A stretch of 64,000 bases of DNA from Bryoerythrophyllum caledonicum (GCA_963971425.1 OZ020524.1:5303773-5367772); one strand, 5' to 3'; counted from the stretch's first letter, positions 11,871-23,622 are shown. Numbers and translations: made by a program. Notes: generated by a model from the letters alone, not told the origin.

Positions 11871-14800
11871 TAAAATTAAAATTAACTCCAACTTAACTAA
11901 AGGTAAATGTGAGGGACTTTTGCCAAAATTAATATTGAAGGCACTTTTTTCTAAATTCATATGAAAGAAACGTTCTATAAAGTAAACTAGGATAGAATTT
12001 TACTAAAACAGGACAATAGTATTGTAATTTCAAAGTCCTTTATAGATTTCTAGTATAGTATTTATAATTTATTTATTTTTCGTTTGTTTAGAACCTTCTC
12101 AAAACTTCTACGAAGAATCAAAATAAAATGATTTTTTTTAACGTTGAGGCCTCCTACAAATAATTTTTTTCTTTTCTTTTAGATTATATGAGAGACTTTT
12201 GTTGCAATTTAAATTAAAGGGGCTTTTGCTACAATTTATTTAGATAATTTTCCATTTACTTTTAGAATCTTCAAACAATTATAATCTTCCAAAAATTCCA
12301 AATATTCAAGGTTGAGACCTAGCTTCTAAAGAATATTTCATTGCAATAAAATATCTTTTATTACATCATATTTTATTGCAACTTACATATAATTCTCATT
12401 AAAATTTATTTGTATTTATTTGTTGCTAGATATTGTATTTTGCAGTATAACAATTTCCTTTTTATATAAACATTTAGAGGTTATAATTGCACATTTTTTA
12501 TTTGTTTCTTTAAACAAGGCTTGCAATGAGTGGTAAGTTTTTAGTACTACTTTATTTATCGTAAAACATGGAATGAACAAAGTGAGACTGCGAGGGTGCA
12601 TATGACAAGGGTGTAAGGTCTAAACATAGGGAGCTCTATGTGAAAGAAGAAAACATAACATCTAAAACTAGAAAAAAACTTAGAAATGAAAGGAACTAAA
12701 TTCATAATCTAGGAGCATCTCCATAGCAACATGCCGAACAGAGTTTGCAAGGGCCCTTTAAAACTCGGAGTTCCCTACACCTCACATTTCAAAAATAAGT
12801 CAAAAGTTCATGACAGCCAATGAAAAGCCATTGCATATATAATAGTGGAAAAGGAAATAGCTACACTTTTCAAGAAAGGTTTGCCTATAATATGTGATTA
12901 TAGTATTCATTTCTACTATTCTTTATATTAATTAATAGTATGCCAATTGCTATATTTTAGTGGGACCACCAAAAATTTCATTCAACTTTGGCATTTTATC
13001 ATCATTTAAAGTACAATGAAGGGGATGCTTTATGTAGTTTTAGTAGTAGTAACCTATTTAAGGAGGAAAAGTATATTCCATGAAAATTTTGACTTTGAAA
13101 CTATGATGTTTGCTTCATTTTTTTAAAATTCATAGTAATGGTTTCAATAGATCAAGAATTCAAATGCAGTGAAAATGGACAAAATAACTTTTTTAATTAA
13201 ACTTAAAAGTTATCATTTTATTTCAATTTGAAAAACTCAGCTTCTATTGATAGGGCTTATAGGTCAACAACATCACTAGCACTTTTTTTTTTTGCTCCTA
13301 CATATCATGTCCTTTCATTACATCTATATATTCTAAAGTATGGCCTTGAATATGAACCTCTTTACAATAGTCTACTCTAGGAGCAAAAGATTTATTTGCA
13401 CATTTCAGAGTCAAACTTAGGTGGATTCTCCAAATCTATTTATTGTTGTGTTTGAAAAATGAAAGTCAAACATTTGCCAATATTGAAAATACAAAGAATG
13501 TAAAATAATGAAAATTTGTATTTGTAGATGAATTTATGTCATGATTATGTATTATGTAAAATGATGTTTTGTGGCATGAATTTAATCCCTAAAGGACAAT
13601 AGTCTTGTGAACAACTTTTTAGTTGTTCAATCAAATTCCTATAGTCTCAATTTTGACAATGAATTTTGAAACATTTTGTGAAGATGCAATTTAGTTGTAA
13701 TTTAATGGCAATATAGTTCTTTTTCACACCGGACCAAATTTTGTAACTTCATGGCAATATAGTTCTTTTCCACACCGGACCTCTAAAAAAAATCTAACTA
13801 TTTGAAGTGCAAAATTGAGAACTCCAGGCAAACTCAATTTTTTTTGCTAAACCCTTCTAGTGACATTGAGTTTTTTCATGCAAATAAATAATAATATTTT
13901 CCTTGATACTGCCAAAATATAATATTATCCTTAGCATTTAAACCCAAGTCAAACATTCTCACACACAATTATAGTTGAGCAAAAAAGAACTTTTCCACAT
14001 AAAAATTAGAGATCTAAAATTTTACCTTTAATAATAGGTATTCAAGGAGCTGATATCATATTCAACATGTAAGTACAAAATTTAGACCTTATGTAGTGCA
14101 AAAATCAAATGAAATCAAAGTCTACTGATCTTCTCAACCCAAGGAAGAAAAAACACAATAATAATTATCTTTCAATCCGTATGGTGAAAGTTTATGAAAT
14201 TTTGTGAGCATGTTACTTTTTTTAGTTGTAATGAAGATCGTGTGATTCAATTTGGGAGTAAAAGTCTTTTCCTTCTCCACTCTTTAACACAATAATCAAC
14301 AATTCTGAAGTGCTTTGGTGAGAAACAGTCAAGGAACTTGAAAGGTCAACTAAGTTGAAAAGGTATGCGCTACAAAATATTGATTTTTTTTTGTTGAAGA
14401 CTGATCGGTTCCTTTATGGCACTTATACACATCTGGAAGATATGGCTCAGTATCGTCTCTCAAAGACCAGGATGAAAATCACCAAAGTCAACATTTTCAA
14501 ATATGTACACAATTTGGAGTAAACCAACAAATGCGCTTTGGATCTCTCCATGATTCATATGAATTTAAGGTAAGCCCCCCTAAAACCGACAAGTTAAGGA
14601 ATGTGCATATATGGTGAGAGGAGAGAATTATACTATTAACTTTCAGTGATAACCAAAATAACTACAATTCCAACCCACGTGATTTCATATTCTTTCGATG
14701 AAAACTGAATTAGATATGAATTTTCAAACTGTGTAGCAATGTTTAGTGGGTGGCGAGCAGTAGATTACTTGCAGGTGGTGGCAATGGGATGGAAGAGGGT

Positions 14801-14914
14801 TGGATATAGCCCAATTTTATAGGCGTTGGCTATGGGTTTTTGTTGGTTATCGGGAGGCTTACCTTAACTATTGCATCCTCAAGAGAACAATATCACTAAA
14901 AGTGCCAAGACTCT
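11871..14914. other. AT-rich region without recognisable genes, copy A
   Basis: Strongly AT-rich with no ORF of note. From about 13,720 to 14,290 it contains a diverged member of the dispersed repeat found in the inverted-repeat arms (aactcaagtcaaac-type and gatcctctcaac-type motifs). The match to copy B is interrupted in B by the Helitron-like element (empty site near 12,053 here) and by the NUMT (empty site near 12,600 here). Confidence 0.6.
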
Positions 14915-15198
14915 GCTACAAAGTGTCACATAAGAAAACATGAATATATTCTCGCTAATTCACAACTTTAAGGACTAAGCCCGAAAGCAACGACATCGGA
15001 ACCATGTACACGGGCTAGACTACACTAAATACTAAATATAGTGTGGATTCATTGTTGATGTGGATCACCCACACTAATTTCCATCAAAGCATGTGAATGC
15101 CAAGTTCTGATTGGGCATTTGTTCTCAAGCAAGTGTGTGTCAGTCAACAATTGGTCTAGATTAATCTAATTAGACTAATTAGTCTAGTCTACACTATA
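14915..15198. mobile_element. Copy-A-specific insertion of ~280 bp
   Basis: Copy B runs straight from ctccgctacatgata to tttattcaggg at about 44,620-44,640, while copy A carries about 280 extra bases. The segment contains AT-rich palindromic text (tctagattaatctaattaga) and internal inverted repeats around actaaatactaaatatagtgt. Terminal repeats are unclear, so a small non-autonomous DNA element is only a suggestion. Loss from B is the alternative. Confidence 0.35.
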
Positions 15199-15199
15199 T

Positions 15200-15630
15200 T
15201 CAGGGAACGGTGTAGTTGTTCTTGAGGTCGACATTCTTGAGGGCTGCAATCTGCTACTCTCCCATGGCAGACATCACGGTCACAATGAGATCCTTCTCCT
15301 CAGCAAAACCACCATCCTTGAGCTGAATAAGGAGCGTCTCGTTGGTCTACAAGCATCAATCGTCCTTAGTCTGCTCGGAGTCGGTCAAGAGATTCGGGAA
15401 TGCCACAATTGTGAGAAGACTACGCAATATCCTCCTGCTTCTTCCCGATAAAGATATTGAGAGCCACGAAGTGGCACTTGGTGTGCTCGTGCTTCCCGGC
15501 CTTGGAGGTAGACACCTCTAGTACAACCTTGCAAGGTAGGCGCCCTTGCGGATGGTTCCGCCTGCTGCGAGAGCATCTTGGATGCTCTCGCGTCAGCCTT
15601 GGACTTGAAGTGGTCCTCATCATCAGACAT
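15200..15630 (-). pseudogene. eIF5A processed pseudogene, copy A
   Basis: Intronless, decayed copy of translation initiation factor 5A. It starts [13 protein letters not shown], continues in shifted frames with [20 protein letters not shown] (positions near 15,480-15,550), [12 protein letters not shown] and, at the 3' end, KNNYTVP-stop. These are the eIF5A N-terminus, the hypusine-loop region and the C-terminus. Frame changes break it, and about 60 bp present in copy B (near 44,823-44,883) are deleted here. The lack of introns suggests retroposition. Its presence in both copies places the event before the segmental duplication. It cannot encode a working factor. Confidence 0.85.
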
Positions 15631-16221
15631 GGTGGGAAGTAGAGGGGCGGGATTGGGCGGGCCAAGAGTTTGAGTGATCGAGAGAGTGACGCACCACAGA
15701 AATCCGCGGCAACGCCGACAACCAACTTGCTTTGATGAGTACAAGTAGAGAGGTTAAATTTCTATGTCAATGCGTATTAAGATATATCATTATTTTATCT
15801 AGTAAAATCTTCTTGTATAGATATTTAATGTTTAAAGTAATAGTGTAAAATAGTAGTATTGAAGTAAAAGATAAAATATTCCAAAATACATATAACTTGA
15901 CCGCACGCACAAAAATTCATCTTTCTATCTCTCTTTACATAATAAGTGCGCAATGGATATCATTGATACTCGCTACTTAGCTGGGAGATAATAGGAAGAT
16001 ATTTTTTAGGACGAGGGCGGGAACTTAACCCCTAAAGCACCAAGTATCATAAAATGGCGTTTTGAAGGTTTGGTTAGGTTCCTATGGTGTCAATTCTAAC
16101 ATTCCTCTTTGAAATTTTTATTGTAGAAGGGCATTACTAAGACTTCAGTGAGAGAACATTTTTTTCCTAAATGTGACATTTGATGAAAAAGTTATTGGAT
16201 TTTGAATTTCAAATGGAGAGA

Positions 16222-18000
16222 GCAGGCACGTCGGCACCTCCAAAAACTTTCGCTAGGACACTTTATTGAATGTGAGATTTTCAATACTTGCAAGTAATAT
16301 TATTTCCCTTTATATTGTCAAAAAACATTTGTTGTCTTTAGTGAAAGATAGCATATCAACCCATATCAAACATTTTCATACATTGTCACACGTTGTTGGA
16401 AAAGGTACCAAAAAAACATCTACATTTCCACATGAAACTCAGAGATCTTCATATTTTTTACTCTTTTTTTCCCACAACAATGTGTGATGTAAACCTCCTT
16501 ATCGGCCATTTGGATCATCAATCAAAATCATATTAAGTTCACAAAAAATTTGAACATGAATTGACAATTTTTGAACCTGAAGTCAAAGTCTTTTGATCCA
16601 CACAACGCACAGAAGAAAATGAACGATTTTCTCTACTTCAAACACTTCAATAATCTTTCAATTTGTGTAGTCAAAGTTTATGACATTTTATGAGGACGTT
16701 ACTTAATAAGTCTTAATTGAGATCCTACGGTTAGATGCAAAAATACAAGTTTTTGTTTTCCTCCTTACTCATTGCACTAGAACGAGCAGTTTGGAAGTGT
16801 CTTTGATGTGAAAATGCCTTGAACACCACATTCATTAAATTGGGAGATTTGGGGGCCTTACAAATTAAAATTTGAAGCTTCATTTGACCTAAACATGCGA
16901 ATGTTAACTGAATTTGCACAATGCAATTTGTCGAGTATCTACAATTATCTTTGAAATTATATGGAAGTCGAAGAAATTGGAATACATATTGAGCTTGAGT
17001 CAACCTAAAAGTGCGCAAACAATTACTATTGGAAAAACCATTCATACCTTTCAAATTCGTGGAAGTCTGCCAATTTAATGAATACGGTGTTCTTGGGCGT
17101 TTTAGGGTTATCTTGAGACAAGAACTTTACTTTTATAATTTGATTACCTTACCTAAACTTACAATACCGGTTGTAGACGACGGGTCAATATACTAGGTCT
17201 ATTATACTAGTGGATCCCCCTGTCCCCAACGATCCAATCTCGAGTAGGCAATCCCCACTTAATCCCTAAATTTCTTTGACAATTTCACACCAAAAATACT
17301 TTAAAAGTGCTTATTTCTAGTGCAATGAGAAAGGAACGAGTAAGAAATTTCAACCGTAGGATCTCAATCAAGACTTATTAAGTAACGTATTCACAAATTT
17401 TCATAAACTTTGACCGCGTGGATTGAAAGATTATTATAGTGTTTGAAGTAGGAGAAATGATTCATTTTTCTTTACATTAAATGGTTCAACAGACTTTGAA
17501 TTCAGTTGGTGTCAAATTTTTGCACTACACAAGGTCTAAATTCATTACCATCATGTCAAGCATAATATCAGTTCCTTGAAAACCAAGTTTTAGAGGAAGA
17601 AAAATAGTGTAGCATATTCAAAAAAATTGTGCAAGGAGTGAAGGCTCAAAATTTGCCAATTCACGTTATATATTTTTGTGAACTTGATATGCTTTGGAAT
17701 AAGAATTCAAACGGTCAATAAGTAAGTTTCCACCCCATCATGTAGATGAAAAAATAAAAAGTAAAAAGAAATCAAAATCTCTAAGTTTTATGCGGAAAAG
17801 AAGTTTTTTGGTACCAAGCCCAACAATGTGTCACAATGTAAGAAAATGTTCGGCTTGGGATAAGATACATTTTTCCACAAAAGACAAAAAATGCTTTTTG
17901 ACAATATGAAGGGAATTAGTATTATTTGCTAGTATTGAAAATCTCACGTTTAAAAGAGTGTCCTAGCGACATCTTTTGGAGTTGCCGGACGTGCATGCAT
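16222..18000. repeat. Large inverted repeat, copy A
   Basis: The left arm (about 16,222-16,830) is found in reverse complement at about 17,285-18,000. Matching landmarks are ggacactttattgaatgtgag against its diverged complement near 17,960, acttaataagtctt near 16,700 against 17,375-17,390, and tcattgcactagaa near 16,770 against 17,315-17,328. The arms have drifted by substitutions, and the left arm has a deletion of over 100 bp relative to the right. The spacer is about 450 bp. The repeat belongs to a family with further direct copies near 3,820-4,010 and 13,720-14,290. No gene is seen in it. Confidence 0.8.
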
Positions 18001-18048
18001 TTGAGAAGTTTTTCTTTATGATGGTATAGTTTTTCTAGAGGTCCGATG

Positions 18049-18533
18049 TTAAGTGGAGAACCAGGATTAGAGGAACCGGGTAGTAATTTTCTTTTTTGAA
18101 CACTGGGTGAGTTTTTAGCTCTCCATTTAATTTAACACTGCGAAATTGGATGATTTCTGTCCTACCTAGTTTCATCTACGAGTTGGATGAACTCGGACAA
18201 CTGGATGACTTTCATCCCATCCATTTTTCATCCACCGAATCAAACCCGGTAGGATTTGGTACACATGTTGGGAGAGCTTTGGCAAGCTCTCTCTCTCCTT
18301 TGCAACTTGGAGCTAGAGCATAGACACACTAGGATTGGAGGAGTTATTAGAGTGTTAGAAGGTTACATTGCGGTTGGGAGACTTTGTTATGTACAAACCA
18401 TGAGCTAGCCAATAAAATCCAACGTTATTTGGGGTTTTAAGAGAGGTTTTGAGTAAATCAGGGTTTCTTTAGGGTTTCTAGGGTTTATGTAGAAGAGAGT
18501 TTGTAGATCAACCTCCCTTTAACATCCAATGCA
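18049..18533. mobile_element. Copy-A-specific insertion with imperfect terminal inverted repeats
   Basis: Copy B reads tctagaggtccgatg followed directly by agaataaaaatt (about 49,735-49,750). Here about 480 bases intervene. The left end gatgttaagtggag and the complement of the right end gatgttaaagggag match at 12 of 14 positions, as in a MITE. Inside are GGATGA-type stutters and three near-telomeric repeats at 18,460-18,487 (agggtttctttagggtttct). No ORF is seen. Target duplication is uncertain. Confidence 0.5.
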
Positions 18534-18997
18534 AATAAAAATTATATTCCCATGTACCTCTTGTCTTCTTGCATCTTTGTACAAAATTTCAAGAATTGTA
18601 AATATACATTGCAACATGGGAACGAGCCCAAGATTTGCAAAAGCCCTAATGGGGACATTTATCATTCAGGGTTTAAGTAAATTTCTCATCATTGCTTGAT
18701 GTGCGGTGGTAAATCCAAAGGAGATGTCACGAATTGAACTTTTTTTTAGCAACATGATCCTCCGTGAGACAACGGTGACACAATCGCATGATCCAATCAT
18801 CTTCTGATAGCGCATGTTGGTGATAGTCTCTTCTAAGAAGAAGGAGAACTAGACCAATCCCTATCGGAGTCCAGTGTGAATATAAAGTTTGATCATTCTC
18901 TTTACTATGCCCATGACCACAGGACGTAGGATAGCGTAATAGAACTACTCCCCCTTTTTGAGGCTAAACGTTTTTCTAGACTAAGTGCTTCCCTATA

Positions 18998-19192
18998 CTA
19001 AGTGCCTAAGAGACAACGACATGTTATCCTCCCCCAAGGGCTTTTTGGGTACCCATGTAAGGAGGTCTTAAGACTCTCCACCATAATTGGGTGGACTATG
19101 GGGGTAGGAACTAGGCCGGCATTTGGACTTGAACTCACAACCACCTCACCGGTGTGCCATGACTGAAACCACTACACCAAGGCCGTGGTGCC
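18998..19192 (-). mobile_element. tRNA-derived SINE, copy 1
   Basis: On the minus strand it starts GGCACCACGGCCTTGGTGTA, with an A box (TGGTGTAGTGG) and, about 35 bases on, a B box (GAGTTCAAGTCC, plus-strand 19,125-19,136): an internal RNA polymerase III promoter of tRNA type. A tRNA-unrelated body follows with GTGGAGAGTCTTAAGACC and a tail ending TTGTCTCTTAGGCACTTAG. Close relatives are at 50,205-50,400 (orthologous position in copy B) and 52,610-52,800. The head is too diverged from cloverleaf pairing to call a working tRNA gene. Confidence 0.75.
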
Positions 19193-21045
19193 CTAGTCTC
19201 TTTCAATATTACTCTACTGCATGAATGTGTGCTTCATTCAACTCTTTAATCCTTAAGCATCGGACCTAAAGCCGTGCATGAGGTGGAGGTGATGGGCCTA
19301 TTACTATTGGTTTTGTTGCAAGGATTTTTAGAAGTACTGAAGATGTAGAAATTGCTAAAAAGATGTGATAGCATAGAGAATTAAGAGTTGGGAATGAAAA
19401 TAGCAGTCCCTCGGTACAAAAAGAGGTCAATGTAGATGAAGAAATTGATGATTTCAGTGACAAAAGAACATTTTGCATAGTTGGGGCAGGTGATGAAAAA
19501 TGGAATTTTCTTTTAAAAAATAGTGACACAAATTAGTAATAGGCATCATTAGAGAGCAGAGTAACAAATTGAGAATGGAATCAACCTTGCAAATGAGTGT
19601 CTGTGCATAAGAGGTGTTAAAAAGCAATTCAGGTAGGACATGGAGATGAAAAACGTGGGACTATTGAGAGTTGGTTACCACGGAGCAACCCCCAGCTCGC
19701 CATGCATTGCTCTGATGATGCGGTGGCGGACCGAGACTCTTTAATTCCGGATTGTTTTAGGTTTTTTGAATCTGCCGTAGAAGAGGACGACATGTCTCTC
19801 AATTTTGTTGAAGGCATATTGTCGCTGATATTGGTGTGCAAACATGTGAGCTTTATTTTGTGAGCACAAGCATGAAAATGCAGAATAGTGAGGATCCGTA
19901 GAAGTAGCCGCTGCAACACCATGCCACCAACTAGGTGCGATCAGACTACACACGCTCGCAAATCCTCGTCGCACTAGATTCTCGCGACCACGAAAGAGGA
20001 GACGCTGTGTGATCTTGATTACCATGCGTTTTCTTGGCATTGTGAGGATGAGTGATACACCTTAGGCATTGGTTTCATGTTTTTTTGAGGTAGATGAGTA
20101 ATTATGCATTATCTCTTTTGAATAGCCAACCACCAAGCTTTCCCACCGTGGGGAAGCTCCCTCCTCTAACAAGGCAGCGTGCCAATGATTCAAATACATT
20201 TTTTAAAGTCAACCCATTTGTCCTTACAATACACGGTCTACTAAGAAAAAAAGTGCTACCCCAATATAAAAAAATTCCCTAAGGCATCTAGCCTGCAAAG
20301 CTGTCGTGCCCATTTTTATAATCCATCTACACAAAAAATGAGATGAAAATGATGAATTTTTATCCCTCTAGACCGTTCTATATTCGTACATCAACCAAAT
20401 TTTGGTCGCCTCCAGAAGAAGAAGAACGCCTGCTCCGAACGCAGCCGACGTGAATAAAGTGTTTGTTCGTTCCACCATTAAGATGATGCCCACGTCGCCC
20501 CGACATTTAAGGGCTAATGACAACGTGACCAAAAAGTGGTCGATGAGACCAATTTCTAGGGAGCCACCACGGAATAAACCGTTGAATTGATTTGCACCGG
20601 TTGGAGCGGCGATGCACTTCCCTTTCCTCAAGGCCGGTTCGCACTAGCACTTGCAGTCGACTTGCGTTCCGCATTAGGGTAATTTGAGAAAATATTTTCT
20701 TATTCAAAAACATTGTAGACTCTTGTCTCATACCAACTCAAGTCACTGTTGCATGCGGTTGCCGCACACAAGCCAAGATGAGCCATAAATTTGCGTTAGT
20801 AAGTATTGTTCAAGTGGCCGCAAGTACTATTCACTTTTGGATTTTAGTTCATTAATTCTCCGAATGTTTTTTTACATGTTACCCTTTTGACGCAGATTCT
20901 TGCACCACTTGCGGTCAACATGCATTCTTTTCCCTAGGGCGAACAGGCCTTCACTCTAACCCATCTTCACGATCTCCAATCACTTGAGGCATTAACGAAA
21001 TGCAATGATTTCTGTGAAAAAAGTCTACAATGAAATAATGTTCAC
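19193..21045. other. Copy-A tail of the duplication without recognisable genes
   Basis: Low-coding sequence matching about 50,401-51,200 and then 52,830-53,450 of copy B. Near 20,010 copy B has 1.6 kb that copy A lacks. Between about 20,413 and 20,505 copy A has about 95 bp missing from B at about 53,222. Between about 20,630 and 20,945 copy A has a further block missing from B. No ORF with support is seen. Confidence 0.5.
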
Positions 21046-21068
21046 TTTTTTTTTTTTTTTTTTTTTTT
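21046..21068. repeat. Poly-T tract (23 bases)
   Basis: An uninterrupted run of T. Copy B has only a short interrupted T run at the same place (about 53,450-53,464), so it is a site of length change. Confidence 0.9.
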
Positions 21069-21505
21069 GCGACGACCGATCTATCACCGTCGTAGATTTC
21101 CAGGGCCCGTGCAAGGCCTCGACGTTGAAGGGTTTAACGTGACGGCCACTTCGAGGAACGGTTCACTCTGTCGATGTTGGATGCCAGATTTCTGGGACGA
21201 GTGGTTCAGAGGAGATTTTTTTATCGATCGGCACCATTCAAAATTGGAAAGTCATTTTGAAGAGATACAGCGGAAGCACTGTGAGTGATTTTCTATACCA
21301 TGAAAATCTCTTTACTTGAGCAATTCCACAGAAAATTGTGATCTGATCCCTCCATCTTCTCACTGCGTGCCAAGATCCTTCGACTTGTTGCTCAATTCAG
21401 GTCCCCGAGCTCCTGAGATATATAGACACCACGTCTTGTAAAATTTTCTCCTGAATACAGTTTCAAGAACTTATACATCCCAAGTGCCTTACAGATCCAA
21501 CATTG

Positions 21506-21647
21506 TGTTGACAAATCTCGTTGACCTCACAGAACTACAGTATTAGGTTTAGTGTTAGGCTTAGCAATCAGTATAAATTCGTTGCACTGCAACCTTTGTA
21601 TCTCTCTCAATTCATAAGTCAAACCACTTCGTTGGTTACTTTGAACA
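21506..21647 (+). repeat. 5' LTR of the copia element
   Basis: 142 bp, TG...CA ends with a short inverted TGTT/AACA. Differs from the 3' LTR at about two positions (acaaatctcg against acagatctcg, and aggcttagc against aggctcagc). Confidence 0.95.
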
Positions 21648-21660
21648 TGGTATCAGAGCG
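21648..21660 (+). promoter_or_regulatory. Primer-binding site, initiator tRNA-Met type
   Basis: TGGTATCAGAGCG directly abuts the 5' LTR. This is the standard plant copia primer-binding site, complementary to the 3' end of initiator tRNA-Met. Confidence 0.9.
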
Positions 21661-21789
21661 AGGTTTGGAGGTTGTAGCTACATTGGCTGAGGTTTCCATA
21701 TACGATATAGGTATTCTTGGAGTCCCACGTAGAGATTTATTCAAACGATATAAGCTGTTTGCATGTGTGCGTGAGCCTATAAGAATCAC

Positions 21790-22185
21790 TTGATTTAGGT
21801 TTCTACGTGCAAAAACCCAACAATCCTTTGGTCCAAATAATGTGTGATGTCCTGCATCTGCTAGTTTTCCAATAGAGAGTAAATTTTTGCATAACCCAGG
21901 GACATAGAGAACATCATAGATGGTTTTATTTCCAGATAAGTTGACAACGCCTTGTGCCGCCACCGGCAAGGCGCGACCACTTGTAGTAGTGATCTGAGAA
22001 TTTGGTCCACTCTTGATGTTTGATAACAGTCCCTTGTTGCCTGTCACATGCGTACTTGCTCCACTATCCAAGAACCAGTTTTCTGAAGAAGGATAGTTCA
22101 TTACCTCTATTGCGTAGATCTCATGGACTTCAAGTTCGTCAAACTCTTCTGAGGTGTCTTGGGTTTCCGCATCATTACATTGTCA
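21790..22185 (-). pseudogene. Inverted copia polyprotein fragment (protease and pre-integrase)
   Basis: The minus strand encodes an acidic linker and then ENWFLDSGASTHVTGNK, with the DSGA aspartic-protease active site of copia, followed by the GAG-pre-integrase region (DVLYVPGLCKNLLSIGKLAD). It lies opposite to the LTR, PBS and RNase H orientation, so this segment was inverted inside the element. It has no start of its own and is cut at both ends. Confidence 0.85.
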
Positions 22186-22189
22186 GTTA

Positions 22190-23074
22190 AGGACTCTCTC
22201 CTTCCTCATATCATGCATCTCTCTGATCTCTCGCGATCACGGTATGGATGATTGTCGACCTGAACACATTCCTCTTCCCTCCGCTTTAACTCTATTAACC
22301 AACATGGGCTCTCCTACCACGGACACTACAAATTACTGCACAATTGTGGGTAAATTGATTTTTCTTACTACCACCCGGCCGGACATCGCCTATGCCGTCA
22401 GCAATGTTTCTAGATTTATGTCTCATCCACAGATTGCACATCTTGACGCAATATTCCATATTTTGCGATATATAAAAAAAACTGCCTACTACGGACTTTT
22501 TTATGCACGAAATGACACTAAACCTTTACAAGGTTTTACGGACGCCGATTGGGCGTCGTGTACATAAACCCGCAAATCTACTGGAGGCTACTGCTTTATT
22601 CTTGCAGGATCCGCTATTACATGGCAAAGCAAGCGTCAACCCACGGTCTCTAAAAGCTCCACCGAATCGGAGTATATCTCTTTATCCACTGGTGCTTCCG
22701 AAGCCACATGGCTTTATCGACTTTTACAAGAACTTCACTCAGATTCTAAACCCCCTTCTCGCATTCCCTTGTCAATTAGCAATTCCGACATCAACTCCGA
22801 TTTAACCGCCATTTTGCCAATTTTAGTTCATTGTGATAACCAATCTGCCATCAAATTGGCAAAGAATCCCGTCTTCCACGCAAGGACCAAGCACATTGAG
22901 GTCCACCACCATTTTATACGGGAGAAGCTTCTGAGGGGGGAGATTCGCTTAAATTATATTTCCACTCACGATCAACCGGCGGACATTTTTACAAAAGCCC
23001 TCCCCCGCATCAAATTTGAGCAACATAGAGGTACTTTAGGTGTTATCTCCCCCACCTATGAAACTCATAGTTGA
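22190..23074 (+). pseudogene. Copia reverse transcriptase end and RNase H
   Basis: The plus strand encodes the C-terminal end of copia reverse transcriptase (YCTIVGKLIFLTTTRPDIAY, then HILRYIKKT) and the RNase H domain, with its acidic residues in ADWA, STESEY and HCDNQSA and the ending DIFTKALPR. One in-frame TAA interrupts it at about 22,565, between ADWASCT and TRKSTGGY; after it the same frame stays open to 23,074. The N-terminal two thirds of the polymerase are missing. Confidence 0.9.
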
Positions 23075-23622
23075 GATAAGCTATTGTCCTCTCGCAACTC
23101 TTGTACCTACCAAATTCCGAACCGCCCTTGTACAAAGACACATTAAATCAGGGTTTCAGTTTCCTTCCAGTGAGCGTAGATGACCCAGTGTCGTCTCCTC
23201 CTTTGATCCCTTCTTGTATTGTTACACAAACAAAAGAGTAGTTCACGTTCTGCACTCGTGGGGGGGTGTTGACAGATCTCGTTGACCTCACAGAACTACA
23301 GTATTAGGTTTAGTGTTAGGCTCAGCAATCAGTATAAATTCGTTGCACTGCAACCTTTGTATCTCTCTCAATTCATAAGTCAAACCACTTCGTTGGTTAC
23401 TTTGAACACATTGACACCTAATCGCCAAGTGGGATTCCATGAAGGCGGAGAAAAAATCGGTCCCAGAATGAGTCGCACAAGCGTAGCGAAGTAGAAATGA
23501 GCTTGAAGCAAAACTACATTATAGTCTGATGGTATGCTATGTCGTCGTTGAAATATCCTCTGCAAATACGTGACATTCATTACAATGTCTGCTCCTTGTT
23601 GACTTGACCGAGTATGTTCTCT

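Larger units (their letters stand above)
1..21190. repeat. Segmental duplication, copy A (left end outside window)
   Basis: Collinear with 27,842-53,590 over its whole length: TNL exons, spacer, TNL relic, proline-rich gene, array, AT-rich region, eIF5A pseudogene, inverted repeat, SINE and the block ending near the text agatttctg at about 21,190. Identity is very high in the first 12 kb and lower but obvious after it. The copies differ by discrete insertions and deletions listed separately. The left end is cut by the window, because the matching part of B starts inside intron 2 of the receptor gene. Ends were placed by eye and may be off by tens of bases. Confidence 0.93.
21506..23408 (+). 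mobile_element. Compact Ty1/copia element with LTRs, PBS, PPT and target duplication
   Basis: Bounded by 142-bp LTRs (TGTTGAC...TTGAACA) and flanked on both sides by the 5-bp target duplication CATTG (21,501-21,505 and 23,409-23,413). The 5' LTR is followed at once by TGGTATCAGAGC, the primer-binding site for initiator tRNA-Met. A G-rich polypurine tract GTGGGGGGG precedes the 3' LTR. At 1.9 kb it is far shorter than the usual ~5 kb. The interior has lost gag, integrase and most of reverse transcriptase, and holds an inverted protease-side segment plus the RT end and RNase H. The LTRs differ at about two positions, so insertion is recent. It could only move with proteins supplied in trans. 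Confidence 0.95.

Noticed and set aside
19125..19181. Functional tRNA gene
   Set aside because: A and B boxes are present but cloverleaf pairing fails, and the unit continues into a shared non-tRNA body, so it is a SINE.
21521..21793. 90-codon frame starting in the copia 5' LTR
   Set aside because: Overlaps the LTR and primer-binding site; not a gag sequence.
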